Of a DNA stretch of 64,000 nt, positions 43,117 to 51,777 are shown piece by piece. The number at the start of each line of letters is the position of its first letter. Position 1 is the first letter of the stretch. The translations under genes were made by a program, and so were the position numbers. The DNA is from an uncultured bacterium (lineage in GTDB: Bacteria > Bacillota_I > Bacilli_A > RFN20 > CAG-826). Below the pieces are notes generated by a model. That model searched no databases. It saw only the letters and a program-made list of their open reading frames with translations, and was not told where the DNA came from. The DNA lies in NCBI GenBank assembly GCA_949295325.1, contig CASFKG010000001.1, positions 110,779-174,778 of the forward strand, written 5' to 3'.

Positions 43117-43194
43117 TGACTCTTAACCTTCCTGGTCAACGACCGGGGGCAATATTAGCATACCCGCGGGCCGCCTTGCACCATAAACTTTTTG

Positions 43195-43572
43195 CTAAAG
43201 CAAAGGGGAGGTTAGCATGAGGTCGGCGCCGCGCCTCGTGGTGGCGATGGGGACGTCGTATACCGCGGCGATCCTCAGAAGTGCCTTCACATCTGGGTCG
43301 TGGGGCTGGGTATGGAGGGGGTCCCACAGGAAGACTACGAGGTCGATTTTCCCTTCCGCGATGCGTGCCCCGATCTGCTGGTCTCCCCCGAGGGGTCCCG
43401 AGAGATAGCCTTTGACCGGAAGGCCGGTTGCTTCCTCCACCAACGCGGCCGTATGTCCGGTGCCGACGAGATTAAAGTTCCTTAGGCGTTCGGCATTGTT
43501 CTTGGCCCATTGGCAGATTTCCTGTTTCTTCCCGTCATGGGCGATCAGGGCGAGTGTCTTTTTCTTTTCCAT
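43195..43572 (-). CDS. mgsA: Methylglyoxal synthase
   Basis: 125 residues. Converts DHAP to methylglyoxal and phosphate, a bypass relieving sugar-phosphate stress. LIAHDGKKQE with the conserved His-Asp, GTGHTAALVEEATG, and LSGPLGGDQQIGARIAEGKIDL (phosphate loop and catalytic Asp region) are the family blocks. The start overlaps the 3' end of the large ABC gene by 28 nt and has no ribosome-binding site; TGTAAT ends 5 nt before the ATG. It is thus either coupled to the ABC gene or made from a leaderless internal promoter. Confidence 0.95.
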   Translation of the reverse strand: MEKKKTLALIAHDGKKQEICQWAKNNAERLRNFNLVGTGHTAALVEEATGLPVKGYLSGPLGGDQQIGARIAEGKIDLVVFLWDPLHTQPHDPDVKALLRIAAVYDVPIATTRRGADLMLTSPLL

Positions 43573-46358
43573 AACGGATTACATTTTATGGTATTGCCGC
43601 CCCTTCTAGAAGACGCGGCTTCGTATGCGGCGGTAAGCAGGAAGGCCATGCCGATGAAGGGCAGGCAGGAAAGCACGGGTCCGAAATCGTAGACGAATCC
43701 GGTTTCCGACCCAAACCCCCGCGATATCGCCATATGGACCGCCGATTCGACGATAAAGGAAGACAGCAGGGCGAAAAGGAAGGCCGCCGACAATAGAACG
43801 ATGCTAAGGGCAATCCCGGAGACGAAGATGTCGGTCCGGGAAATCCCCAGTTCGTAGAGCAGACGCTTTTCCCGCCTGCGTTCCTCCGCGGCAAGATAGG
43901 AAGAGGCGCAGAGCAATAGGAGCGAGAAGGCATAAGCCGCATACGAGAGCATGCCGAGGAAAGAGGAGAGGACGCTCGAAAGGGACGAGAGGCTTTCCTC
44001 CATCGAAAGGTAGGGCCGGCTGAGCCTGTACCCGGGAAAATCATAAAGGAGCGACGAATAGGTCTCTTCTTCCTTGCCTTCCTCGAGCAGGCACACGAGT
44101 TTGACGGGACGGAGGAGGAAAGAAGACATGCCAAGGACATAGGAATAGAAGTCCTCCGTCCAGCGGGGGCCGTGTCCCAGCATCATGAAAGGCGAGGCAA
44201 AGACGCCGCTTACCTTGAGGCTGGCCTTCCTGATGTCGCGGAGATAGTATCCGCCCGAGGACAGTTCCCCGACCGTGGCACCGACATGGACGGCCTCGGG
44301 ACCGCCCAATGCGGCGTAAAGTTCGCTGCTCAGGGCGATTTCGTCGAGGCTGGAAGGCGGACCGCCGTCCAAGAACTCCCCCATGTCGCTCGTGAAGGTA
44401 ATCCCGGTCCCCGCCGGTTTCAAATAGGAGCCGGAGTACACCCCTTTTGGCAGTTCGGGTTCGTAGTCCCTGAACTCCTCTTCCACCTGCCCCACCGCGT
44501 CGATTACCCCGTCTATCCCCGACGCGGACGAAGATACGTAAAACGGCATGAGGAACCCCGACATGTAGGAGGAAGGAAAATTCACGTACGAGCCGTCCGT
44601 GCAGGTATAAAGGCCGGAAACGCCTTCGGTGGACAAGGCTTCCCCGATTTCCCTTTCGGATATCCTCCTTTCGTCGGCCAAATAGACGTAATAGCGGTTG
44701 AGTCCGCACCTCTCGCCTATTTTGCAGTGCGTCTTCTCGTAGTCGTAGCTAGGGGGTTCGAAAATATAGCCGCCGAGCCCCTTTTCCCGGACCTTTAGCA
44801 AAAACTCCCCTTCCCTCCTGGGAACGACGTAAGGAACCTTCTGGAGTATCCAGGGCAAGGAGTCGTCCGGTTCGTCCGAACTGGGGAGCCTCATCTTGAA
44901 TTCGAACAGATAGGTCGACCATTCCCGCGAATAGTGGAAGATGGTCGCGACGTCGGTCCGCGTCACCGCGCTTATCTCGAGAATCTGTTCGTCGGCGTAG
45001 GCCCAGGAATCGTTTTGCATGCGGTAGACCAGTTCCAGCCCGCGTTCGGCTATGTAGTCGCCGAGGGCCCCGTAGCTTCTCGATATCCCGAGTCCGTAGC
45101 AGAGATTGGCCATCGAGGCGTAGGGCAGCCCCAGGACGACCTGGTCGTTTTCGAGGCCTCCGGGCAGCTCCGGCGCGGCCCCGTGGATGTCCCCGGAATC
45201 CAGATACAGGTAGTCGTTCGCGGTCCTAAGCGATAATCCCGGAACGACTATCTTCCCTCCCCTATTGGGAATGAAGGCCTCGTGGGCGTCCGGAAAGAAG
45301 TTCTCGAAGTCGGCCAAATAGCTGATCCCGTAGTCGCAGAACAAGTCGGGATGTTCTTCCACGAGGGCCTTTACCCGCTCGAGCGGACAGGAAATAACCC
45401 GGCCCAAGGTCGGTTCGTCGGGGTTCCCCTTTTCGATTACGACGCTCGGAGGGCCGACTATGGAGGAAAAGGCCCGCGAGACCTCGCCGGAGAGTCCTTC
45501 GCCGAGGTAATTCGAAAACACCGTCCCGCATAGGGAAAGGCAGAGGGCCCCGAGGGTCACGAGGCTCCTTCTGCCCTTGGACCTGAGAAGCCGGTAGGCA
45601 TGCCCTAGCCAAAAGGAAACGGGGGCGCGGCCTTGGTCTTTGAAGCGTTTCTTCTTAAGCGGCGCCGGCCCGGCCCGGCCCCCTCCTTCTCCCTTTGCGG
45701 GCAGGGAGAGCTTCCCGTCTTTCAGCTCGTAGATCCAGTCGGCGTAACGGAAAAGAAGTTTCTCGTCGTGGCTGACCACGACGACGAGGGCGGAGCCGGA
45801 GCGCTTCCTCAATACCGAAAATACCCGCGCGGCGTTTTCCCCGTCCAAGGCGCTCGTCGGCTCGTCGCATAGAAGCAATGGAGGGTCGTTGCCAAGGCTC
45901 CTCGACAAGGCAACCCTCTGCCTTTCCCCGCCCGAAAGGTCGCCGGCCTTGTCCTTGCCCCTTACCGGCAAACCGACGAGGTCTAGCAGGTCGCCGCATT
46001 TCTTGTCCACGAACCGTTTGCCGTTCCGGGAAGCCGAAACGATCGGCAGGCGGATGTTGTCCTTCGCGGATTCGAGATCCAGCAGGGCGCTGTTCTGCCT
46101 GAGGAATCCGACTTCCCGGAGACGGTAGGACGAGCGTTCCTCCTCCTTCATTGCCCGGTAGTCGTTCCCGAAGACCGAAAGGCTGCCGCCGTAGTTTGTG
46201 TCCAGTCCCCCGAGGATATTGAGAAACGTCGACTTCCCCGCGCCCGAAACCCCGAGTATTCCGATAAGACCCTTGTCCGGGAATTCGAAGTCCATGTCCT
46301 TCAGGACCGCGGTCCCGCCGAAACGCCGGCTTAGTCCTTTTCCCTTGATGCCGCTCAT
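43545..46358 (-). CDS. ABC transporter ATPase fused to FtsX-type permease (second of pair)
   Basis: 937 residues. ATPase at 1-225: Walker A GVSGAGKSTFLN, signature LSGGERQRVALSR, Walker B LLLCDEPTSALD. A membrane segment near 270 precedes a long extracytoplasmic region to about residue 770, then three C-terminal membrane segments (about 785-925). MacB/FtsX topology. Starts with an ATGA overlap on the sister transporter gene, so the two are translated together and may form a heterodimer. Substrate unknown; lipoprotein handling, peptide export or envelope signalling are all possible. Confidence 0.9.
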   Translation of the reverse strand: MSGIKGKGLSRRFGGTAVLKDMDFEFPDKGLIGILGVSGAGKSTFLNILGGLDTNYGGSLSVFGNDYRAMKEEERSSYRLREVGFLRQNSALLDLESAKDNIRLPIVSASRNGKRFVDKKCGDLLDLVGLPVRGKDKAGDLSGGERQRVALSRSLGNDPPLLLCDEPTSALDGENAARVFSVLRKRSGSALVVVVSHDEKLLFRYADWIYELKDGKLSLPAKGEGGGRAGPAPLKKKRFKDQGRAPVSFWLGHAYRLLRSKGRRSLVTLGALCLSLCGTVFSNYLGEGLSGEVSRAFSSIVGPPSVVIEKGNPDEPTLGRVISCPLERVKALVEEHPDLFCDYGISYLADFENFFPDAHEAFIPNRGGKIVVPGLSLRTANDYLYLDSGDIHGAAPELPGGLENDQVVLGLPYASMANLCYGLGISRSYGALGDYIAERGLELVYRMQNDSWAYADEQILEISAVTRTDVATIFHYSREWSTYLFEFKMRLPSSDEPDDSLPWILQKVPYVVPRREGEFLLKVREKGLGGYIFEPPSYDYEKTHCKIGERCGLNRYYVYLADERRISEREIGEALSTEGVSGLYTCTDGSYVNFPSSYMSGFLMPFYVSSSASGIDGVIDAVGQVEEEFRDYEPELPKGVYSGSYLKPAGTGITFTSDMGEFLDGGPPSSLDEIALSSELYAALGGPEAVHVGATVGELSSGGYYLRDIRKASLKVSGVFASPFMMLGHGPRWTEDFYSYVLGMSSFLLRPVKLVCLLEEGKEEETYSSLLYDFPGYRLSRPYLSMEESLSSLSSVLSSFLGMLSYAAYAFSLLLLCASSYLAAEERRREKRLLYELGISRTDIFVSGIALSIVLLSAAFLFALLSSFIVESAVHMAISRGFGSETGFVYDFGPVLSCLPFIGMAFLLTAAYEAASSRRGGNTIKCNPLWKRKRHSP

Positions 46359-48388
46359 TCGCCTTTGAGCTCCGAATAGATGCGTCCTTTCCGCAGGGGC
46401 CTAGAAGCCAGCAGAACGCCTAGGGCCGGAATGGCCAAGGCAACCAGCGAGGAAAGGGCCGGCAATAGCCCTTCGACCCCGAAAAGGGAATCGGAGAAAA
46501 CGTACAGATTGGCTAAACCGAAGGCGTCAAGGAAAAAGGAATTGAAAAGGCCGGCGGAAAGCATCGAGGAAAGATAGGCCAAGGCGAACCCGAGAAGGAC
46601 GGGCATCTCCCCTTCGACAAGATAAGGCGAAACTATTGTCCCGTAATCGGCCCCGAGGGCGCCTAGGACCGCCGATTCCCTCTTCCGTCTTAGATACCTC
46701 GAGTAGCCGAGGGCGAATACCACGAAAACCGAGCAAAGCAAGGCAACGGCCATATAAGCGGGCAAAAGCGAAAGAAGCGCCCCGAAGATGCCGGCATACG
46801 AAGCAACGGCGCTTAGGGGAAAGCAGTCCGCCGAAAACCCCTCTTCTTTGCCTATCTCCGCCACCGTCTTCCAAAATCCCGGCAGATCTTCCCTCGAATG
46901 GCAGAAAAGAAGGTAACGGTAGGAGGAATACGGGGAATCCGCCGGGGAATTTTCCACCGCTTCCAGCAGATTGCCCGCGCTGAAACCATCGTTTAGGCGG
47001 AAAGACTCCATCGCCTTCCTGAGCCCCGAATAGGAACAGTAGACCTTCGGGGAATTGAGGTATCCGAATTCCTCCACGATGCCGGCGACGGTGAACGAAA
47101 CGGTTATGTCCACCGACTGGCTCAAAGCGTTTTCGGCATATAGCGAGGACTGGCTATACGTTATCTCCTCGCCTATGGCGACCGAGGTTTGCTCGGCCAG
47201 CAACCGGTTGACGAGGCAAGCCGACAGATCGTCGCCCCGGGGATACTTCCCTTCGATCAGGAAATCCCTTCCGGTATCCCCGAGCGACAGGTCGAAAAGG
47301 GGAACGAGGGAATAGGGGCCGAACGTACCGGCATCCGTCGCGAAGGCGCTATACGAGGGAAAGAAATAGCTGAAGTCCTCTTCTACGGATACGGACAAAC
47401 GCGAGAACACCTCAAGCAGGGCTTCCTTGTCCGGCCGGTGGCTTTTGACCAAATTCAAGGGAGAGCCCTCGATCGGCACGGACACCTTTCCCGAAACCGT
47501 CGCGCGGGCCCGCTCGAGATAATCGTATCTTTTGGCGGATAGCGCATCATCCGCCCCCTTTTCCATTCCGATGCCGGCGAAGACCGTCAAGAAGGCAAGG
47601 AAGGAAACGGCCACGGAGGCGAGGTTTCCGAGCAAATCCTCCCGGAAGTTTCGCTTCAGAATGGGTGCGAGGGCCCCTTGCCTTCCCCGGCGGCGGATGC
47701 CGAGTTTTCCGGAAGGACCGGCAACCCTTTCGGATAGCCGGCCGTCCGTCATCTCGAAGACTTTGTCCGCGTACTCCGCGGCCAATTCGCCATTGTGGGT
47801 CACCACGAGGACGAGCCGTTCCGCGCTTTCCTTTTTGAGCAGATCCATTACCTCGAGGGCCGACTTCTCGTCCAAGGCCCCGGTCGGCTCGTCGCAAATC
47901 AATAGCGACGGGGAATTCGCGATTGCCCTGGCCAAGGCGACCCTCTGCTTTTCCCCGCCCGAAAGGACCGCGGCCTTGGTTTCGGCCTTGCTTCCTAGAC
48001 CCACGGCTTCAAGTAGGGATTGGGAGCGCGCCCTTACTTCCTTCCGGCCCTTGCCGGCCAGCAGGCCGGGCAACGTGACGTTATATAGGGCGGTGAAGTC
48101 CTCGAGCAGTTCGTAGTGCTGGAAGAGGAACCCGATTTCCTTGTTCCTAAAGGCGTGGGCCTGCTTCTCATGAAGGAGGGTTATGTCGATCCCGCCGAGT
48201 TCGATCCTTCCGGCGGTCGGTTTTTCCAAACCGCTTATCAGCGATAGGAGGGTCGATTTGCCGGTACCCGAAGGACCCATCAGGCAAAAGAGCCCTTTGG
48301 CGGGCAGTTTCAAATCGACCCCCTTGAGAACCCGGAGGGTGCCGGCTCGGCCCCTGAACGATTTTTCGACGCCTGTGAGTTTTAGGAT
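46355..48388 (-). CDS. ABC transporter ATPase fused to FtsX-type permease (first of pair), probable AUC start
   Basis: 677 residues if started at ATC 48388. ATPase at about 1-225: Walker A GPSGTGKSTLLS, signature LSGGEKQRVALARA, Walker B LLICDEPTGALDE. One membrane segment follows near 245, then an extracytoplasmic domain, then three C-terminal segments. The first ordinary start in frame, TTG 48313, would cut off the first strands of the ATPase (ILKLTGVEKSFRGRAGTLRV), which look authentic. In frame upstream of that, only ATC follows a good Shine-Dalgarno sequence (GGAGGA, 5 nt), and a TGA lies 15 nt before it. Operon with 43545-46358. Confidence 0.85.
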   Translation of the reverse strand: MLKLTGVEKSFRGRAGTLRVLKGVDLKLPAKGLFCLMGPSGTGKSTLLSLISGLEKPTAGRIELGGIDITLLHEKQAHAFRNKEIGFLFQHYELLEDFTALYNVTLPGLLAGKGRKEVRARSQSLLEAVGLGSKAETKAAVLSGGEKQRVALARAIANSPSLLICDEPTGALDEKSALEVMDLLKKESAERLVLVVTHNGELAAEYADKVFEMTDGRLSERVAGPSGKLGIRRRGRQGALAPILKRNFREDLLGNLASVAVSFLAFLTVFAGIGMEKGADDALSAKRYDYLERARATVSGKVSVPIEGSPLNLVKSHRPDKEALLEVFSRLSVSVEEDFSYFFPSYSAFATDAGTFGPYSLVPLFDLSLGDTGRDFLIEGKYPRGDDLSACLVNRLLAEQTSVAIGEEITYSQSSLYAENALSQSVDITVSFTVAGIVEEFGYLNSPKVYCSYSGLRKAMESFRLNDGFSAGNLLEAVENSPADSPYSSYRYLLFCHSREDLPGFWKTVAEIGKEEGFSADCFPLSAVASYAGIFGALLSLLPAYMAVALLCSVFVVFALGYSRYLRRKRESAVLGALGADYGTIVSPYLVEGEMPVLLGFALAYLSSMLSAGLFNSFFLDAFGLANLYVFSDSLFGVEGLLPALSSLVALAIPALGVLLASRPLRKGRIYSELKGE

Positions 48389-48422
48389 GGTATTCCTCCA
48401 TCAACCAATAGGCGCGGATTGT

Positions 48423-48650
48423 CTAAACGGTCCCTGTCGGAACCTCTTTTTCGCTATGGGAGACGACTTTCTTCAGCTTGTGGTTGAAGGTATCGCGGCT
48501 GAGCATCATCACTTTGCCGCAGCCGAGGCACTTGATCTTGATGTCGGCCCCGACCCGCATTATCTGGAAATAGCGGCTTCTTTTGGAACAGGGGTGTTCC
48601 TTTTTCATCATCACCACGTCGAACAGGGCGATGTCGGGGATCTCTACCAA
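48423..48650 (-). CDS. DUF951 family protein
   Basis: 75 residues, TTG start 6 nt after GGAGGAG. DVVMMKKEHPCSKRSRYFQI, RVGADIKIKCLGCGKVMML and a basic tail match DUF951, a small Firmicutes family with a Cys pair that suggests metal or nucleic-acid binding. In many Bacilli it is encoded beside ychF; here it follows fhs instead, overlapping its end by 7 nt. Function unknown. Confidence 0.88.
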   Translation of the reverse strand: MVEIPDIALFDVVMMKKEHPCSKRSRYFQIMRVGADIKIKCLGCGKVMMLSRDTFNHKLKKVVSHSEKEVPTGTV

Positions 48651-50260
48651 GGTTTCTCCTCCATCTTGACCGCGGCCGGGACCTTCGGCAGGCCCGGCAT
48701 CTTCATGATGCTGCCGGTAAGCGGGACGACGAAGCGGGCGCCGCTAGAAAGGGTGGCTTCCCGTATATGTATCCGGAAGCCCCTTGGCACCCCGACCAGC
48801 TTGGGGGAATCACTTAGGGACTGGGGCGTCTTGGCCATGCAGACGAAGGCATCGCCGTAACCCCTCTTCTCGAATTCGGAGAGTTGTTCCAAGGCGGTTT
48901 GGGAATATTCGACCCCATCGGCCCGATATATCTCGCGGCATATGGTTTCGATCTTGTCCCTGAGGCCGGCGCCGCGCTCCACGACGGGGGCGTATTTTGC
49001 CTTGTGCTCGCCTAGGACCTCGAGGCAGTTGCGGGCCAAATCGACCATCCCCTCCCCGCCTTTGAGGAAGCCTTCCGAAAGGCTGTGGCGGTAGCCGTGC
49101 TCCCTGCACCAGGCGGCGACGTAGTCCAGTTCGGCCTGGGTATCGCCCGGAAAACGGTTTATCGCGACCACGGTCGGCAGGCCGTACTTGGCGATGTTCT
49201 CGAGATGGACCTTCAGATTTTCCATTCCTTTCGACAAGGCCGCGACGTTTTCCTTTTCCAGTTCGGCGAAGGGGACGCCCCCATGGCACTTCAGGGCGCG
49301 GACGGAGGCCACCATGACCGCCATCGACGGCCTGATGCCGGCGTACGGGCAAAGGATGTCGAGGAACTTTTCGGCCCCCAAATCCGCCCCGAAGCCGGCT
49401 TCCGTTATCGTTATCGGGGCTAGCTTCATCGCGAGATTCAAGGCAATAAGGCTATTGCAGCCGTGGGCGATATTGGCGAAGGGGCCGCCGTGGATAAGCG
49501 CGGGGTTGCCTTCACCGGTCTGCACGAGATTGGGTTTGAGGGCCTCCTTCATGAGCTTCATCACCGCGTGGGTGACCCTGAGGTCCTTGACCGTCACCGG
49601 CCTATCGTCGTAGGTATAGGCGACGGTGATCTCGCCCAGCATCCTGAGGAAATCCTCCGGATCCTTGGCCAAGCACATTATGGCCATCATTTCGCTTGCG
49701 ACCGTGATTACGAAGCCGTCTTGCCGCGGCGTGCCGTTCTTCCCGCCTTCCGCAACGGTAATCTCGCGCAAGGCCCGGTCGTTCATGTCCATCGCCCGGC
49801 GCCAGACGACCCGCTTGGGGTCGATGCCCAGTTCGTTTCCCTGATAGATGTGGTTGTCGATGACCGCGGAAATGAGGTTTATGGAACTGGTAAGCGCATG
49901 CATGTCCCCGGTGAAATGCAGGTTTATGTCTTCCTGCGGCTCGACCGTGGCCTTCCCGCCGCCGGTGGCTCCGCCCTTGATGCCGAAAACCGGTCCGAGG
50001 GCCGGCTCGCGGAGGGCTAGCATCGCCTTCACGCCGAGCCTGCCGAATCCTTCGGCGAGGCCGATGGAAGTGGTGGTTTTCCCCTCCCCGGCCTTGGTCG
50101 GCGTTATCGCGGTCACCAAAATGACCTCGCCATTCGCCTCCCCTTCCACGAAGGAAGGATCGACCTTGGCCTTGTATTTCCCGTAGGGCTCGATGGCCTC
50201 CGCGGGTATGCCCGCCTTGCTGGCGATTTTTCCTATTTCTTCCATATTCGGTTCAAGCAT
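48644..50260 (-). CDS. fhs: Formate-tetrahydrofolate ligase
   Basis: 538 residues. ATP-dependent formation of 10-formyl-THF from formate, feeding purines and one-carbon units. TPTKAGEGKTTTSIGL is the P-loop. REPALGPVFGIKGGATGGGK and EDINLHFTGDMHAL are conserved folate-site blocks. The first ATG overlaps the tcdA stop by 8 nt and stands directly on the AGGAAGG; the ATG 15 nt further on is an alternative. Fits an anaerobe that uses formate as carbon donor. Confidence 0.96.
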   Translation of the reverse strand: MLEPNMEEIGKIASKAGIPAEAIEPYGKYKAKVDPSFVEGEANGEVILVTAITPTKAGEGKTTTSIGLAEGFGRLGVKAMLALREPALGPVFGIKGGATGGGKATVEPQEDINLHFTGDMHALTSSINLISAVIDNHIYQGNELGIDPKRVVWRRAMDMNDRALREITVAEGGKNGTPRQDGFVITVASEMMAIMCLAKDPEDFLRMLGEITVAYTYDDRPVTVKDLRVTHAVMKLMKEALKPNLVQTGEGNPALIHGGPFANIAHGCNSLIALNLAMKLAPITITEAGFGADLGAEKFLDILCPYAGIRPSMAVMVASVRALKCHGGVPFAELEKENVAALSKGMENLKVHLENIAKYGLPTVVAINRFPGDTQAELDYVAAWCREHGYRHSLSEGFLKGGEGMVDLARNCLEVLGEHKAKYAPVVERGAGLRDKIETICREIYRADGVEYSQTALEQLSEFEKRGYGDAFVCMAKTPQSLSDSPKLVGVPRGFRIHIREATLSSGARFVVPLTGSIMKMPGLPKVPAAVKMEEKPW

Positions 50261-50942
50261 CCTTCCTGCCGCTTAGATAATCAAGGGCTTTGGCGGCCAG
50301 CAGCAGTCCGGCCGCGCCGGGTACCGGCATCGCACTGGCCAATATTCCGTCACCGCGTTTGATCGGCGTTTCGGTGCTCAAGGCACAGTAGACCTTCTTG
50401 AGGTCGCCGCCTTCTTTCCTCAGGCCCTGCCGGAATCTCCGGGCCAACGGATCGTTTTCGGTTTTGTCGAGCCTGACGAACTTCAAAAGCGAAGGATCGT
50501 AACGGTTGGCCATGCCTAGGCTAGAAAAAACCGGAATGCCGCGCCTATTGGCTTCCGCCGCTATGGCCACCTTGGCCTTCAGGTCGTCGACGCAGTCGAT
50601 GAAAATGTCGGCATCCGGTACCTCGGAGACGTTTTCCGGCGAAACGGCAACGGAACGGCCTACGACTTCGGCGGCCGACACTTCCCGGGCGTATAGGGCC
50701 GCGGCCTCTGCCTTCGGCGTGCCTATGTTCCGCTTGGACGAGAGCAATTGCCTATTGAGATTGCTCTCCTCGAAGCAGTCGGGGTCATAGACGTAGAGCT
50801 TTCCTACCCCGGCCCTTGTTAAGGCGGCGTAAGCGGTCCCTCCTACTCCGCCGAGCCCGAAGAGGGCGACCTTCGCCTTTTGCAGATTTTTCAGGCCGTT
50901 TTCCCCGTAAAGGGCGGCCGTCCTAGAGAATATCGCGTCCAT
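50253..50942 (-). CDS. tcdA: tRNA threonylcarbamoyladenosine dehydratase (TcdA-like)
   Basis: 229 residues, ThiF/MoeB/HesA superfamily. GLGGVGGTAYAALTRAG is the ATP-binding glycine motif, DPDCFEESNLNRQLL the conserved Asp/Asn/Arg block, and DCVDDLKAK the second. TcdA cyclises t6A to ct6A in tRNAs reading ANN codons. The call rests on length and on the neighbours miaA and miaB, also tRNA-modification enzymes; a generic ThiF-like adenylyltransferase is the alternative. Overlaps miaA by 20 nt and fhs by 8 nt. Confidence 0.85.
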   Translation of the reverse strand: MDAIFSRTAALYGENGLKNLQKAKVALFGLGGVGGTAYAALTRAGVGKLYVYDPDCFEESNLNRQLLSSKRNIGTPKAEAAALYAREVSAAEVVGRSVAVSPENVSEVPDADIFIDCVDDLKAKVAIAAEANRRGIPVFSSLGMANRYDPSLLKFVRLDKTENDPLARRFRQGLRKEGGDLKKVYCALSTETPIKRGDGILASAMPVPGAAGLLLAAKALDYLSGRKDA

Positions 50943-51777
50943 AGAGGTTTTCTCCTTCCGGGAACTGGTGGCGTAGGAAGGTCAACTGCCTTTTCGCGTA
51001 GTTCCTCGTCGCTTTGCGGATGTTTTCCTTGGCGGTTTCCAAATCCGTTCGGCCCTTAAGGTAGGCCGCTATTTCCCTGACGCCGATCGCCCGGGCGGCC
51101 GGGCAGTCGGGGCCGTGCTTCCAAATGAAGGATCCGACTTCCTCCACCGCCCCGTTTTCGATCATCTTGTCGACGCGCGCGTCGATGCGCCGGTAGAGCT
51201 CGTCCCTCCGAGGGACGAGATAAAGGAACTTGGTCCCTTCGTAATATGGCCGATCCATGTCGGCCTTCGGCCGGGCGCTTTTAGGATGACCGGCCATGGC
51301 CATGGATAAGGCCCTGATTATCCTGACCCGGTTATGGGGGTGGATTTCCCGGGCGCTTGACGGGTCCATCTCTTCGAGCTTCGCATAAAGGGCCTCGGTG
51401 GGAAGGGACCCGTCGACCTGCGCGGTCTCGAAGCTTTCGAATTCGTAGCCGAATAGCGCCGCCCGGGCATAAAGGAGCGTCCCGCCGACGATCAACGGGG
51501 TCTTCCCCTTGGAAAGAACGTCCTCGATTTCCCGGCGGCAATCCCTTTGGTAGAAATAGGCGTTATATGGTTCCTCGGGCTTCAGGAAGGAATACAGGCG
51601 GTGTTCGATTCTCTGCTTGTCCCCGGCGCTCGGGGCGGCGGTGATGGTCTCCAGCCCTTCGTAGGCCTGGAAGGCATCGGCGCCGATTATGACGCCGCCG
51701 AGCTTTTCCGCGAGTTTCAAGGCCAACGCGCTTTTGCCCGAGGCGGTCGGCCCCAGGATCGCCACCGGAAAGGTCAT
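50923..51777 (-). CDS. miaA: tRNA dimethylallyltransferase
   Basis: 284 residues. Adds a dimethylallyl group to A37 of UNN-reading tRNAs. GPTASGKSALAL is the P-loop, IGADAFQAYEGLE replaces the usual SADSxQVYRGLD, and PHNRVRIIRAL is the RNA-binding region. GGTLLYARA corresponds to the GGTGLY motif without its second Gly. Slightly shorter than typical (about 300). Substrate DMAPP comes from the MEP pathway seen in ispD and ispF. Overlaps miaB by 4 nt. Confidence 0.95.
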   Translation of the reverse strand: MTFPVAILGPTASGKSALALKLAEKLGGVIIGADAFQAYEGLETITAAPSAGDKQRIEHRLYSFLKPEEPYNAYFYQRDCRREIEDVLSKGKTPLIVGGTLLYARAALFGYEFESFETAQVDGSLPTEALYAKLEEMDPSSAREIHPHNRVRIIRALSMAMAGHPKSARPKADMDRPYYEGTKFLYLVPRRDELYRRIDARVDKMIENGAVEEVGSFIWKHGPDCPAARAIGVREIAAYLKGRTDLETAKENIRKATRNYAKRQLTFLRHQFPEGENLYGRDIL

